From NCBI RefSeq assembly GCF_009936235.1, contig NZ_AP022314.1:1054001-1118000 (forward strand): a DNA stretch of 64,000 nt. The letters run 5' to 3'. Below, one piece after another: positions 17,453-27,002 of the stretch. Both the position numbers and the translations under genes were made by a program. The notes under the pieces are model-generated. The model ran no database searches, was not told the DNA's origin, and saw only the letters and a program-made list of their open reading frames with translations. This DNA comes from Mycobacterium xenopi (GTDB taxonomy: Bacteria; Actinomycetota; Actinomycetes; Mycobacteriales; Mycobacteriaceae). Every line of letters begins with the position of its first letter. Position 1 is the first letter of the stretch.

Positions 17453-18394
17453 ATGGTGAAGTTTGCGGGGACAGCGGATTCCGTTCGCGAACGGCGCAGC
17501 GAAAAGCCGGACGACCGGGATGGGACGCTGAGAACCGGCCTCAACGGTAATCGTGTGCAGGACGCGATGACGGCAACTCTTGCCAGAGTGGGCGGTGCGG
17601 CGAAGCGGGCTCGCGACATGCCCGTGCAATCGGCAGGCACGACCGGCCGCGGTATGCGTCTTTTCGTTGACGTGGTGCGCTACGCGGTTACCGATTCCAT
17701 CACGTTGCGGCTGCCAGCGGCCGAGGTCCTGTGGCAAGCATGGGTATTGCTCAAAGTGACGGCGACCCCCGCACTGTTGATGGCCATGCCATTCGGTGCG
17801 ATGGTGACGGTGGTTACGTCGGGATTGGTCGCTCAAGTGGGGGCGACCGCGCTGCTTGGTGCCGCCAGTGGAGTGGGTGTTGTTCGGCAGGGCGCGCCCA
17901 TCACAGCGGGGTTCTTGATGGGTGGCGCGGCGGCTTCGGCCATCGCTTCCGATTTCGGGGCGCGTGCAATGCGCGAGGAACTCGATGCGATGCGGGTACT
18001 CGGCGTTGATCCGGTCCGCCGACTGGTGGCGCCACGGTTCTTGGCACTGATTCTGATAGCCCCGATTTTGTGCACGATTATTATTGGGGCGGGAACGGGC
18101 GCTGCGTTCATTCTGTCGGTGGCGGTCAATGAAGTGGCCCCTGGAAGTTACTGGCAGTCATTCGGAACATTCGCGAAAATGACCGACGTATGGTTCGCCG
18201 TGGGGAAGAGTGTCACCTTTGCCGCGATCGTGGCGATAATTTCGTCGTTGCGAGGAATGGAGGCAAAGGGCGGCCCCCGCGGTGTCGCCGACGCCGTGAA
18301 TGCCGCGGTGGTAATCAATGTCATCCTGATCGTTTTCGCAAACCTGGCGATAACACAAATTCAGACCATGTTCTTTCCGGCGGCGATCGCATGA
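17453..18394 (+). CDS. YrbE-family permease A of an mce operon (MlaE-like)
   Basis: 313 residues from the ATG at 17453. The first 70 or so residues are charged and may be untranslated, since in-frame starts at 17555 (GTG) and 17567 (ATG) would give the usual 275-residue length. Then come five or six membrane spans with the MlaE signature region ASDFGARAMREELDAM, which contacts the ATPase. With YrbEB it forms the inner-membrane permease of a lipid importer whose periplasmic tunnel is the MceA-F ring. First gene of the operon; its stop overlaps yrbEB (ATGA). Which of the mce families this is cannot be decided by eye. Confidence 0.92.
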   Translation: MVKFAGTADSVRERRSEKPDDRDGTLRTGLNGNRVQDAMTATLARVGGAAKRARDMPVQSAGTTGRGMRLFVDVVRYAVTDSITLRLPAAEVLWQAWVLLKVTATPALLMAMPFGAMVTVVTSGLVAQVGATALLGAASGVGVVRQGAPITAGFLMGGAAASAIASDFGARAMREELDAMRVLGVDPVRRLVAPRFLALILIAPILCTIIIGAGTGAAFILSVAVNEVAPGSYWQSFGTFAKMTDVWFAVGKSVTFAAIVAIISSLRGMEAKGGPRGVADAVNAAVVINVILIVFANLAITQIQTMFFPAAIA

Positions 18395-19233
18395 TGGCTC
18401 CCTCCGTGCTACTGCGCACCCGGATGACCTCGACGATCCGCAGGCCGCTGCGCGGAGTCGGGCACTGGGTGTTGTTCATCGGCCAGACATTGTGGTACCT
18501 GCCACTCACAGTCCGTCGATACACCAAGGAAACACTGCATCAGACGATCAGTCTTGCCTGGGGCCGCGGCAACCTCATCGTGGATGGCGGCACGATCAGC
18601 GTCCTGCTGATCCTCGGCATAGCGGTCGGCGCTTCGTTGGCGATTGAGGCGCTCGCGGTCTTGAAAGTCATCGGCTTTGAAGCGCTTTCGGGGCTGATCG
18701 GCGGGGTGGGCGCTGTTCGCGTGATCGGGCCACTCGTGGCCGGCATTGCATTCACCGCGCAGGCGGGGACCAGAATGACTGCGGAAATCGGCGCTATGCG
18801 CATCGCGGAGGAGATCGATGCCACCGAAACAATGGCGATCCGACCGATACCATTCGTGGTCGGTACTCGCCTGATCGGCGGGATGCTGTGTGTGGTACCG
18901 GGATACCTGCTGACAATTTCCACGACTTTCTTCGTGTTGGACACGGTAGTCACCGTATTTAACAATGAACCTCGCGGAACTTACGACCACTATTTCATTC
19001 AGTTCCTGACGCCCACTGACCTTACCTACTCCTTGATTAAAGCGTCTGTCTACTGCATGGCGGCGACGTTGATCCATTGCTACTACGGCTACTTCGCCTC
19101 GGGTGGACCCGTCGGTGTCGGCGAAGCTTCCGGCCGCGCGGTGCGCGCGAGTCTGGTCACGATCATGATCCTGGATCTGACGACGACGGTCATGCTCTGG
19201 GGCCTCCAACCCGTCTACGTGTTCAAAGGCTAG
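18391..19233 (+). CDS. YrbE-family permease B of the mce operon
   Basis: 280 residues from the ATG at 18391 that overlaps the yrbEA stop. It begins with a charged N-terminus, then MlaE-type spans, with GTRMTAEIGAMRIAEEIDA as the cytoplasmic coupling motif near residue 128 and three more hydrophobic segments after it. Together with YrbEA it should make the heterodimeric permease energised by the MceG ATPase, which in mycobacteria is encoded elsewhere and is not in this window. A longer upstream extension in the same frame is possible but would overlap yrbEA by 200 bases and is not needed. Confidence 0.93.
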   Translation: MMAPSVLLRTRMTSTIRRPLRGVGHWVLFIGQTLWYLPLTVRRYTKETLHQTISLAWGRGNLIVDGGTISVLLILGIAVGASLAIEALAVLKVIGFEALSGLIGGVGAVRVIGPLVAGIAFTAQAGTRMTAEIGAMRIAEEIDATETMAIRPIPFVVGTRLIGGMLCVVPGYLLTISTTFFVLDTVVTVFNNEPRGTYDHYFIQFLTPTDLTYSLIKASVYCMAATLIHCYYGYFASGGPVGVGEASGRAVRASLVTIMILDLTTTVMLWGLQPVYVFKG

Positions 19234-19242
19234 CCGGCAGTC

Positions 19243-20409
19243 ATGCTACGAGGATCAGAAAGACGTGAAGAATCGATGCTGACGCTCATCGGCACTGCGG
19301 TGCTGCTCTGCGTCGTGCTCGCAGTTCTTGCAGCAGCGGTCAATCTATTCGGCGGCCGACCACCGGACCGGATTTCTGTAGCAATCGATACCCCGTACGT
19401 TGGTCAGGGCGTCGAGGCGGGAACAGCAGTGGTCCTACACGGGGTCCAAGTTGGAAAGGTCACCGACGTGGCTCTTTCGCCCGGCGGTGGTGTCCGGCTC
19501 GCGATCGGCCTGCAAAAGGGCCCGGTGGCCGGCCTCACGGACAAGATGAACATCGATTTTCGGCCGATCAATTATTTCGGCGTTCCCGGCGTCAATATCA
19601 TCCCGGCTTCTGGCGGCCAGGCAGTCCGCGACGGGTCCGAGATCAGCGTGATGCCGAAGGGAAATTTCACGCTTTCGGAGCTGTTGTCTCAGCTCGGCGA
19701 TGTGTCTGCCGCTGCGCTGACTCCCCAACTGATATCGGTCCTCGATCGGGTCACTCGATACACTGACGGACTTAACCCGCTGTTCGAAACCCTGGTGACC
19801 GTCACTAAAGCAGTTGCCGACGTGCAAGAAGTATCGACGGCGCGACTTTTGGCCAACACCGCACCCATCAGCGCGGCATACCCGGCATTTGCCAACGCGA
19901 CGATCAATCTTGCTGCGCGTGTCGCCAACATGAATTACTACCCGGAGCCGGGCGATCCAAGTGGCCGCTACCCTACTGTTCCGCCGCCGTCATCGCCCGC
20001 CGCGTCAGGACGAAAACTGACACCGCCATACAAAGAATTCGCAAAGCAGAGGGATCCTGCGTTAGACACCGACGAGCAGTTTCAAAACACGTACCTGCGA
20101 TTCCTTGAAATTGCCTCCGGCGGTCTGTTTCTCGGCGTCGGAACGCTACTGAAAAGTCATTCCGATGATCTGCTGCCTCTGGTCAACGGGATCAAATTTT
20201 TATCTGACCCGGTGCCTTCTTTGCTGAGGCCCGCTGACATCGCCCGGACATTGGCGGAGCTGCGTTCCCGGTTTGAGAAACTATACGGAGGCAACGGCGA
20301 ACAGCGTGCCCTTCGAGTTCGAATTCTCCTGGACAGCCTTCCCGGTGTTGCGGCACCACTAGGCGTGCAGGTCGTGCCCCCCGTTGCCGAGGGAGGGCCG
20401 GGACGATGA
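19243..20409 (+). CDS. MceA, MCE-family protein
   Basis: 388 residues from ATG 19243, or 377 from ATG 19276; neither start has a strong ribosome-binding site. An N-terminal hydrophobic anchor (about residues 12-34) is followed by one MCE domain (about 40-120) with the typical VVLHGVQVGKVTDV strand and INYFGVPGVNII, then a helical C-terminal half. It should be one of six subunits of the hexameric MceA-F lipid-transport assembly outside the inner membrane. The C-terminus overlaps mceB by 4 bases. Confidence 0.92.
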   Translation: MLRGSERREESMLTLIGTAVLLCVVLAVLAAAVNLFGGRPPDRISVAIDTPYVGQGVEAGTAVVLHGVQVGKVTDVALSPGGGVRLAIGLQKGPVAGLTDKMNIDFRPINYFGVPGVNIIPASGGQAVRDGSEISVMPKGNFTLSELLSQLGDVSAAALTPQLISVLDRVTRYTDGLNPLFETLVTVTKAVADVQEVSTARLLANTAPISAAYPAFANATINLAARVANMNYYPEPGDPSGRYPTVPPPSSPAASGRKLTPPYKEFAKQRDPALDTDEQFQNTYLRFLEIASGGLFLGVGTLLKSHSDDLLPLVNGIKFLSDPVPSLLRPADIARTLAELRSRFEKLYGGNGEQRALRVRILLDSLPGVAAPLGVQVVPPVAEGGPGR

Positions 20410-21407
20410 AGCCGAAAGCTGCACTGTGGCGCCTCGCAATCAGCGTCGCCGTGATGATCGTGCTGCTCATCGCGTTGCGTAACGTGATCACCAACCCCGT
20501 GGCGACGGACACTCGGACCTACACGGCAGATTTCACCGATGCATCCGGACTACAAACCGACGGCGACGTACGCGTCCACGGAGTTCGCGTCGGTAAGGTC
20601 AAGTCGGTCAACCTCGTGCGACGCAACAAGCAAAACATCGCCGCAGTCACCTTCACCCTTGACAAGCGATACGGTGTCGTGTCCGTTACGAGGCTTGCCA
20701 TCAAATTCCAAGCCCTCACCGGCGTGCGCTACATAGATGTGTCGAACCCAGCCGAGGGCTACTCCGCAGCTGACCTGGTCACAGTACTGCCCACGTCGAT
20801 GACGCAGCCGTCCTTTGACGTCACAGCGCTGTTCAACGGACTTCAACCAGTGCTCGCCACGTTGAGTCCCGAAGAGATCAACACCTTCACAGCGAATGCC
20901 GCATCCTTTTTGTCCGGCGACGAGACCCGTTTGACGCCGCTGCTCGACAGCCTACGAAAGCTCACCCGATTCGTGTCCGACCGGGAGCAAGTCGTTGCGA
21001 CAATAGTGCACAATCTCGCGGAAGTGGCCGACGCCATCAGCGGCACGTCGAAACAATTCATCCACCTACTCGAGTTGGCGGAACAGCCGGTCGACGCTGG
21101 CCTCACGGTGCTCGACGAATTCCGAAAAGATTTCCTTTACGGAAATGAATTCTTTAATCCGGCGGTGCGGTTGTTGCATAATGCCGGGCTTCGGAATGGA
21201 AATAATATTGATGAGGCATTCGATCGCGCCTTCAGCAATCTTGACAATTTTTTTGACGCATTCAAATTGGTACCGGTAATCAATGAAAACATTCCGCCGC
21301 CGGGACAAGCTGGTACGCCCGAGCCGTGCACTCGAGGTCGTTTTCAGCTACCGGAGACAATGGACGTACTTTTGAACGGCAGGAGGGTTGTCCTATGCAA
21401 TCACTGA
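20406..21407 (+). CDS. MceB, MCE-family protein
   Basis: 333 residues: N-terminal span at about 8-26, MCE domain from 37 (DFTDASGLQTDGDVRVHGVR and VGKVKSVNL) to about 120, then a long helical region and a Cys-containing tail. The ATG overlaps the mceA stop, so the two are translationally coupled. From about 21120 to 21310 the coding sequence is notably AT-rich (FRKDFLYGNEFFNPAVR and the following residues), but the frame stays open, so this is compositional drift and not damage. Confidence 0.92.
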   Translation: MKPKAALWRLAISVAVMIVLLIALRNVITNPVATDTRTYTADFTDASGLQTDGDVRVHGVRVGKVKSVNLVRRNKQNIAAVTFTLDKRYGVVSVTRLAIKFQALTGVRYIDVSNPAEGYSAADLVTVLPTSMTQPSFDVTALFNGLQPVLATLSPEEINTFTANAASFLSGDETRLTPLLDSLRKLTRFVSDREQVVATIVHNLAEVADAISGTSKQFIHLLELAEQPVDAGLTVLDEFRKDFLYGNEFFNPAVRLLHNAGLRNGNNIDEAFDRAFSNLDNFFDAFKLVPVINENIPPPGQAGTPEPCTRGRFQLPETMDVLLNGRRVVLCNH

Positions 21408-22375
21408 AATGGCGCACAGCGCTGCGAAACCCGGTCAGCTGGGGTGCTAGTGGGATCGCGTTCGCGACGGTGGTAGCCCTCGTGCTTGGCTATATCTATT
21501 ACAACCCTCCCGGGCAGGGAAAACTGGTCACCTTCTACACCCTCGACGCAGCGCAGATCAGGCAGGGTGACGATGTGCGGATGGCCGGGATCACGGTGGG
21601 TAAGGTGAAAGACATTGCTCTGGAATCGAAACGGGTGCGGGTGCGGGCGCGCATCAATGACGACGCATTCGTAGGCGACCAGTCACAAATAGATGTCCGA
21701 ATGCTCACCGTGGTCGGCGGCTACTACGTGAACATCAATTCTATTGGTGACCGGCCACTGGGCGCCGAACCTATCCCGCCGGAGCGGGTGAAACTGCCTT
21801 ACATCTTGACCAATGCTCTTGAAGATACGATCAAGGTCACTTCCAATGTCGCCACAAAGCCGATCAATGAGTCGCTCAATGCAATACAGCAGGGACTCAA
21901 GGGCACGAATGTGGAAGCGCTCGCCGCGATAGTTGATGCTGGAAACTCCATTATGTCGTCGGTCGACAGACAACGAGGAGAGGTGACCAAGATCTTAAAT
22001 GTCTCCAACGAGTATATTCGGGCCCTCACAAATTATCGCGGGGAACTTGTGCAGCTGATCCGCAAGATTGCGATCTTGACCCAGACACTCACCCTTTACG
22101 GCAAGGGAATCGAGAATCTCATTAACGGGTTGGGTGAGACCACGTTGGCACTCAAACCGATCGGAGATTTCTACGGCACCCACCGTGCGGAGTTCATCGA
22201 GAAGGTCCGGCAGTACATCCACAGGACGCGGTTATTTGTAGAACGCACTGGTGTAACCGTGCGCCTCCTGCAGCGGTTGCAAAACTTGTTTGACAGAGTG
22301 CTCAACGCGCAGAACGCTAGCCCAGGGCTGTTGGCCACCGACCTATGTATTCCCATGCCGGGGAGCCCGTGCTGA
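21395..22375 (+). CDS. MceC, MCE-family protein
   Basis: 326 residues. The ATG at 21395 has an AGGAGG site at 21381-21386, which decides it over an in-frame ATG at 21326. Anchor at residues 17-36, MCE domain at about 45-125 (LDAAQIRQGDDVRMAGITVG), then extended amphipathic helices (residues 140-310) as in other Mce proteins, whose helices form the needle of the transport tunnel. It overlaps the end of mceB by 13 bases and touches mceD. Confidence 0.92.
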   Translation: MQSLKWRTALRNPVSWGASGIAFATVVALVLGYIYYNPPGQGKLVTFYTLDAAQIRQGDDVRMAGITVGKVKDIALESKRVRVRARINDDAFVGDQSQIDVRMLTVVGGYYVNINSIGDRPLGAEPIPPERVKLPYILTNALEDTIKVTSNVATKPINESLNAIQQGLKGTNVEALAAIVDAGNSIMSSVDRQRGEVTKILNVSNEYIRALTNYRGELVQLIRKIAILTQTLTLYGKGIENLINGLGETTLALKPIGDFYGTHRAEFIEKVRQYIHRTRLFVERTGVTVRLLQRLQNLFDRVLNAQNASPGLLATDLCIPMPGSPC

Positions 22376-23481
22376 TGGCCGCACCACGTAGGCACCGGGT
22401 CTGCCAGGTGGCCGCGGTCTCACTGGTCGCCGCGACCGTCATTGCCCTGTGCGGCTCGTGCGCGCCGCAGATCCGGCGGCAGCACGCCGAATACTGCGCG
22501 ATCATGCCCGATAGCGGCGGTTTATATGTCGGCAACGCGGTGACCCAGATGGGTGTTCGGATCGGCAAGATCACTGCCATCACCCCCGACGCGCTCAGTG
22601 TCCGGGTCAATTTCACCGCCGGTGAGCGTCCGCTGCCCAGTGATGTCAAGGCAGTCACCAGGTCGCCGTCGATCCTCGTTGACCGATCGCTGGAACTGGT
22701 CGGCAACTATGACTCGGGTCCCCGGCTGCATGCCGGCGGGTGCATTCCCATGAGCCGATCGTTCACCCCGAAGAGCTTGACTCAGGCCATCGGGTCGGCG
22801 ACCGACTTCATCAACGCGATCAATCCCCGAGGGTCGACGAATGTCGGTGATGTCGTCAACGGAATCGATCAGTCATTGCACGGCCAAGGAGCCGGAATCA
22901 ACAAGTTGCTGACCACGACGTCGGCTGTGCTTGATTCTCCCGATCAAGCTGTCGGCGACGTCGGCTCCATCACCAAGAACCTTGCTGTGCTGACTTCATC
23001 GCTGCGAGCGATCGAGCCGACACTCAAGCAGGTGCTGACAGAAGCCGACGAGGTCGCGCCAGAAGCGACAGCCGCAGCGCTGGGAACGACCAAGTCGCTC
23101 GAAGGGCTTCAGATGCTCATTCCCTTGGCCGGAGATCTAGAACGTGAACTCGGTGGGGAAATCCAGCAACTCCTCGACGTGGTGTCGGTCGTCACGCGGA
23201 AGCTGGCAGGGCGCGCGCCGTTCTACGCGAGCACCCTCAACATCGCGCCTCGCTTGATCAACGGCCTCGCCAACTTCGTACAAACCCGCGGGACCTCTGG
23301 GTTCGCGGCGTTCACTATCCGCTACCGCCCCCCGTTGTACCGCGTCCGCACGCCGAATGGAGCGTTTCTATGTGGATACATGAACGCGGCAATGCCCGGC
23401 AGCTGCGCGAACGTCAACGGAACGCCGTATGCGGTCGACGTCGCCCTCCTTCAGTACGTTCTCACGATGGCCAACCGATGA
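22375..23481 (+). CDS. MceD, MCE-family protein
   Basis: 368 residues from the ATG at 22375, which shares one base with the mceC stop (TGATG). A GTG at 22369 is an alternative. The signal or anchor region (VAAVSLVAATVIALCGSC) ends in cysteines that do not form a clean lipobox. The MCE domain follows with GLYVGNAVTQMGVRIGKITA, then helical parts and a conserved-looking tail (CGYMNAAMPGSCANV). It is the fourth subunit of the Mce assembly. Confidence 0.91.
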   Translation: MAAPRRHRVCQVAAVSLVAATVIALCGSCAPQIRRQHAEYCAIMPDSGGLYVGNAVTQMGVRIGKITAITPDALSVRVNFTAGERPLPSDVKAVTRSPSILVDRSLELVGNYDSGPRLHAGGCIPMSRSFTPKSLTQAIGSATDFINAINPRGSTNVGDVVNGIDQSLHGQGAGINKLLTTTSAVLDSPDQAVGDVGSITKNLAVLTSSLRAIEPTLKQVLTEADEVAPEATAAALGTTKSLEGLQMLIPLAGDLERELGGEIQQLLDVVSVVTRKLAGRAPFYASTLNIAPRLINGLANFVQTRGTSGFAAFTIRYRPPLYRVRTPNGAFLCGYMNAAMPGSCANVNGTPYAVDVALLQYVLTMANR

Positions 23482-24476
23482 GGCGCCCGACCGGCATGTT
23501 GGCGGTACTGATCGCCGGCGTTGTCACTGTTTCGTCGTGCTCAATGATTGACGTCAACTCGCTGCCACAGCCGGGCAAGTCCTATCGCGACGGGTACGAC
23601 ATCGTCCTGGCGTTCGACAACGTGCTCAACTTGCCGTTGCGGGCGAAGGTGGTGTTGAACGGCGTGACCGTCGGAGTGGTCACGAATGTTGCCCTCAAGA
23701 CTCAGGAAGTCGATGTCACCGCGCGCATCGGCTCCGGGACCGTGGTGCCGTCGGATACCGAGGCGTCGCTGCAGCAAGCCACCGTGCTGGGCGACATTTA
23801 CGTCGCCTTGGAGCGCCCCCACGCTGGCGGCTCACCGGCACCCGCACTGGGTCCGGGCGGGCGGATCCCCCGATCCCAAACGACGTCTCCACCCCAGCTG
23901 GAAGACACCATCGCTAGCCTCGCCAATTTTGTGTCGAGTGGGTCCATCCAGCGCATGCAGAACACGGTGATCCGTCTCAATCGCCTGACACCGCCACCCA
24001 CTGAAGTGCGCAGGCTCACGTCGCGGGTCGTCGACGACCTTACGGACCTCTCCGACAACATCGATCGGGTCGATCAACTGCTTGACGGCGTGTCCCGAAC
24101 GGCTGAGGTCTTACATGCCCGAATCCCGCAATTGCAGGACTATTTCTCGCCCAGAGGGCAGCTGGCTATCGCACGCAGTATGAGTTTCTACCGGTATCTG
24201 GCCACACTCCTACCGGGGGTCGGCTCCATCGCCCTCGGCGGATATTGGCTCGTTCCTTTACTTAATTCGCTGGGCAATACCTTCGCTGCGCTTTTTCAGC
24301 GTTCCAAAATCGCTTTCGAAGAAGAGATCCCGAAGTATCGAAAATTATTCACTGATTTCTTCCTACCAGAAGACAAGTATCCGGCGATCAACATCACCTC
24401 GATAATTGGCCCTGACGGGCGCGAAATGTCGGGCAATGTGCAAGACGTGTTACGAATCCTCGGAGCGATGCCATGA
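23478..24476 (+). CDS. MceE, lipoprotein subunit of the Mce complex (Lpr type)
   Basis: 332 residues from the ATG at 23478 (ATGA overlap with mceD). The signal peptide ends in the lipobox VSSC at residues 18-21, so it should be lipid-anchored, the usual feature of the fifth mce gene. The MCE domain spans about 37-115 (VVLNGVTVGVVTNV), followed by a helical domain with a hydrophobic patch near residue 240. In mycobacterial systems this subunit tethers the complex to a membrane. Confidence 0.93.
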   Translation: MRRPTGMLAVLIAGVVTVSSCSMIDVNSLPQPGKSYRDGYDIVLAFDNVLNLPLRAKVVLNGVTVGVVTNVALKTQEVDVTARIGSGTVVPSDTEASLQQATVLGDIYVALERPHAGGSPAPALGPGGRIPRSQTTSPPQLEDTIASLANFVSSGSIQRMQNTVIRLNRLTPPPTEVRRLTSRVVDDLTDLSDNIDRVDQLLDGVSRTAEVLHARIPQLQDYFSPRGQLAIARSMSFYRYLATLLPGVGSIALGGYWLVPLLNSLGNTFAALFQRSKIAFEEEIPKYRKLFTDFFLPEDKYPAINITSIIGPDGREMSGNVQDVLRILGAMP

Positions 24477-25417
24477 GGACGAAAGACGTAATATCATTTG
24501 CCGCATTTGCCGCCATCATCGTGTTTGTCCTTGGTTACTTCGCAACACTCGGGATCCGAGTCAAACCGCCTTCTGAGCGCACCAACCTGTCCATGGAGGT
24601 CGCCGACATCAACGGTCTCGTGGTTGGATCCAACGTGCTGCTGCGCGGAGTGCCGATCGGCAAAGTCACCAAGATCGGCACGGCCATCCAAGCCGCAACC
24701 GTCGACTTTTACGTCGAGGGCCGCTACCGAATTCCGGTCGACAGTCAAATACGGCTCGAGAATCTCTCGGCGCTCGGGGAGTCCTACATCAGTCTGACAC
24801 CGCACACTGCCGGCGGCCCGATGCTGCACGACGGGCAGCACATCGCCGCCCAAGCGGTCACCGCGCCCCCGTCGATCTCCGAGCTGGCCACGAGCGTTGT
24901 CAGAGTTCTCAATCAGCTTAACCCCCCGGCACTCAAACGCATCGTCGGCGAGACCGACGCCGCATTGCCGGACCCGGTCGCGGTACTGCCCAACATATCG
25001 CGTGCCAGCACACTGTTGAGAAACACCATTGCGGATTTCCATGGCAGCGGACGTGCGATGCTCGACAATGTTCAGAAACTGCTAAAACACGCCGAATATG
25101 TTGCTCCCGCTTTAACTGGACTGACACCCCGTATCACGGAATTGGGCGTATGGGTTCAAGATATCGACAAAGAAGCCACCAATTTCGTCTACGGAGATGG
25201 GGTATCTAATGTTGCCAACCTCAACAAACTACTCAGACGAATTCAGCTTTTCTTAGATGATCGGGGCCCCGACCTCAAAGTGCTGGGCGAGGCGTTCCAA
25301 CCAAAGCTGAACGCGATCGCCGCCGCGCTGTCGAACTTCGACACAGGTCAAATCCTGGACCACGTGCTGGCAGCGGTACCTCCCGACGGAGTCATGACGC
25401 TGCGCGTCGTCCCTTAG
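24473..25417 (+). CDS. MceF, MCE-family protein
   Basis: 314 residues, overlapping mceE by 4 bases. Anchor at residues 7-26, MCE domain from 36 (VADINGLVVGSNVLLRGVPI, then GKVTKIGTA), then a helical C-terminal half that ends without the long proline-rich tail seen in some MceF proteins. It is the last of the six mce genes. A 50-base gap to the next gene holds no obvious terminator, so the Mce-associated genes may be on the same transcript. Confidence 0.92.
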   Translation: MRTKDVISFAAFAAIIVFVLGYFATLGIRVKPPSERTNLSMEVADINGLVVGSNVLLRGVPIGKVTKIGTAIQAATVDFYVEGRYRIPVDSQIRLENLSALGESYISLTPHTAGGPMLHDGQHIAAQAVTAPPSISELATSVVRVLNQLNPPALKRIVGETDAALPDPVAVLPNISRASTLLRNTIADFHGSGRAMLDNVQKLLKHAEYVAPALTGLTPRITELGVWVQDIDKEATNFVYGDGVSNVANLNKLLRRIQLFLDDRGPDLKVLGEAFQPKLNAIAAALSNFDTGQILDHVLAAVPPDGVMTLRVVP

Positions 25418-25467
25418 GGCGAAATGAATCACGACATGCACCGCCGTGACATGCAATCGAGGAAGGG

Positions 25468-26223
25468 ATGGCCATGAAGCTCAGAAGGAGTGCGACTCTG
25501 GAATCGGCTCCGGCCGAAACGGATCCAACCACTCCTGAGTCAACGGATTCGGCCGACGTGCGACCTGAAAAGCAGGCCGACCCGGAGCCCGTGGGTTCGG
25601 CTGACGTGGGACGTGAAGAAGACGCCCGGCCGGAATCCGCGGATTCGGCCGACACACGGGCGGGCGACGCGACCGTCGACGCACGGTCACCGCGGGTGCG
25701 TCGTTCAATCTCACTGAGTGTTCGTAGCTTGGTGGTCGCGGCGGTGATCGCTGTCCTGGCCGGCGCGGTGGCCACGTTGGCTTGGCTCTATGTTGGAGCG
25801 CGAGGCCAGCTCAGCGCACAGGCGAGCGAAGCGGCGAACGATGCTCGCGCCGAAAAGACGGCGCTCGAATACGCGGTCAACGCAGCGACGATGGACGTCA
25901 AGGATCTCCAGGCGTGGAAGGTCAAACTCGTGGCCGGAACCAGCCCGGAACTCAACCACAAATTGAGTGAAGCGGCGAACTCCATGGAGCAGATCCTGGT
26001 CCCTCTGGAATGGAGTTCGACCGCGCAACCGCTCGTAGCCAAGGTTCGTTCGAGAAGTGGCGGACTCTTCGTCGTCGACTGTTTTGTCAGCGTTCAGACC
26101 AAGACTGTGCAAGCCCCCGAGCCGCTGCAATCAACAGCAACATACAGCGTGACGATCGACAGCAACAACAACTGGCTGATCACCGATGTCGGCGGAGTTG
26201 GCTCGGTAGTCGGACCGAAGTAA
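25468..26223 (+). CDS. Mce-associated membrane protein (Mam type)
   Basis: 251 residues. It starts at ATG 25468 behind GAGGAAGG. The first 80 residues are an acidic, Pro/Ala/Asp/Glu-rich disordered region with three loose repeats around SADVR/SADVG/SADTR. One membrane span follows at about 91-113 (VVAAVIAVLAGAVATLAWLY), then an extracytoplasmic domain of the NTF2-like type found in Mce-associated proteins. Such proteins stabilise or regulate the Mce transporter. It is the first of a run of accessory genes behind mceF. Confidence 0.88.
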   Translation: MAMKLRRSATLESAPAETDPTTPESTDSADVRPEKQADPEPVGSADVGREEDARPESADSADTRAGDATVDARSPRVRRSISLSVRSLVVAAVIAVLAGAVATLAWLYVGARGQLSAQASEAANDARAEKTALEYAVNAATMDVKDLQAWKVKLVAGTSPELNHKLSEAANSMEQILVPLEWSSTAQPLVAKVRSRSGGLFVVDCFVSVQTKTVQAPEPLQSTATYSVTIDSNNNWLITDVGGVGSVVGPK

Positions 26224-26254
26224 ATCTTCTGATCGTCGGGAGGATGAGGCAGTT

Positions 26255-26994
26255 ATGACTCTCAGGTTTGTTACCCAGGCACTGCCGGGGTCCGGTTGGA
26301 TGGGCTCAGCATCTTCGCGGCAACAGCGAATACGGCTCGCGCGGGCGGTGAATCCGACTGTGCGACACCGATCGCGTCACGGCGGGGCCGTGGCGACCGG
26401 CGCGGTGATCGTGTTGTCGGCGATAGCAACCCTCATCCCGCCGAAGTCCGGTGCCGACCCCGACCCTGCCGCGCCGCCCTCCGACAATGACCTGATCTAC
26501 GCGTTCCCGGAATTCACGCCGACACCGTCAAACTGGAAGCCGAAATTCCCGTTCCCCTACGACCAAACCAGAGACCGCGTTACAACGGCGGATATCACCG
26601 CCATGGGTGAAATGTGCCAATGGTTCAACCGTCAATATGCCACCCTGAGAGATCAAATCGACAGGCTACAGTTCAACCGGATTAACCCCGACGGTAAGGA
26701 CTTCGACTACGGCCGCGACAATATTCAACAGCAGGTCGACATTGTCACCGGAAACATCGATAAGTCTCTGGCCTTTCTCGACCCACGCGTTCATGCGCTG
26801 ACCGTCGCTCAAAACTCATTCGGAGACAACTACTTCCCCATCTACGAAGGCGAGGAGTTCTTCAAGCTCTACGAGCAGCTATCCAACGTCAACACGGCAT
26901 CAAGGCCCACCAGCCGGACTGGTTCACGGGGCCGTCGGTCCAGAAGGCGAAGCGCCACGGTAGCGACATCTTTCGCTCACATGTGTGCGGGTAG
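26255..26994 (+). pseudogene. Mce-operon secreted or anchored protein, frameshifted near 26900
   Basis: From an ATG at 26255 the product has a hydrophobic segment at about residues 46-66 and then a soluble region (EFTPTPSNWKPKFPFPYDQT, DYGRDNIQQQVDIV) up to YEQLSNVNT near residue 216. The frame then becomes Arg/Ser-rich nonsense. In the next frame the protein continues GIKAHQPDWFTGPSVQKAKR and ends with TAG at 26992-26994, eight bases before the next start and its GGAGAG site. One missing base at about 26897-26903 explains this. It is either a pseudogene or an assembly indel; the repaired product would be about 246 residues. Confidence 0.78.
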
Positions 26995-27002
26995 GAGAGA
27001 CG

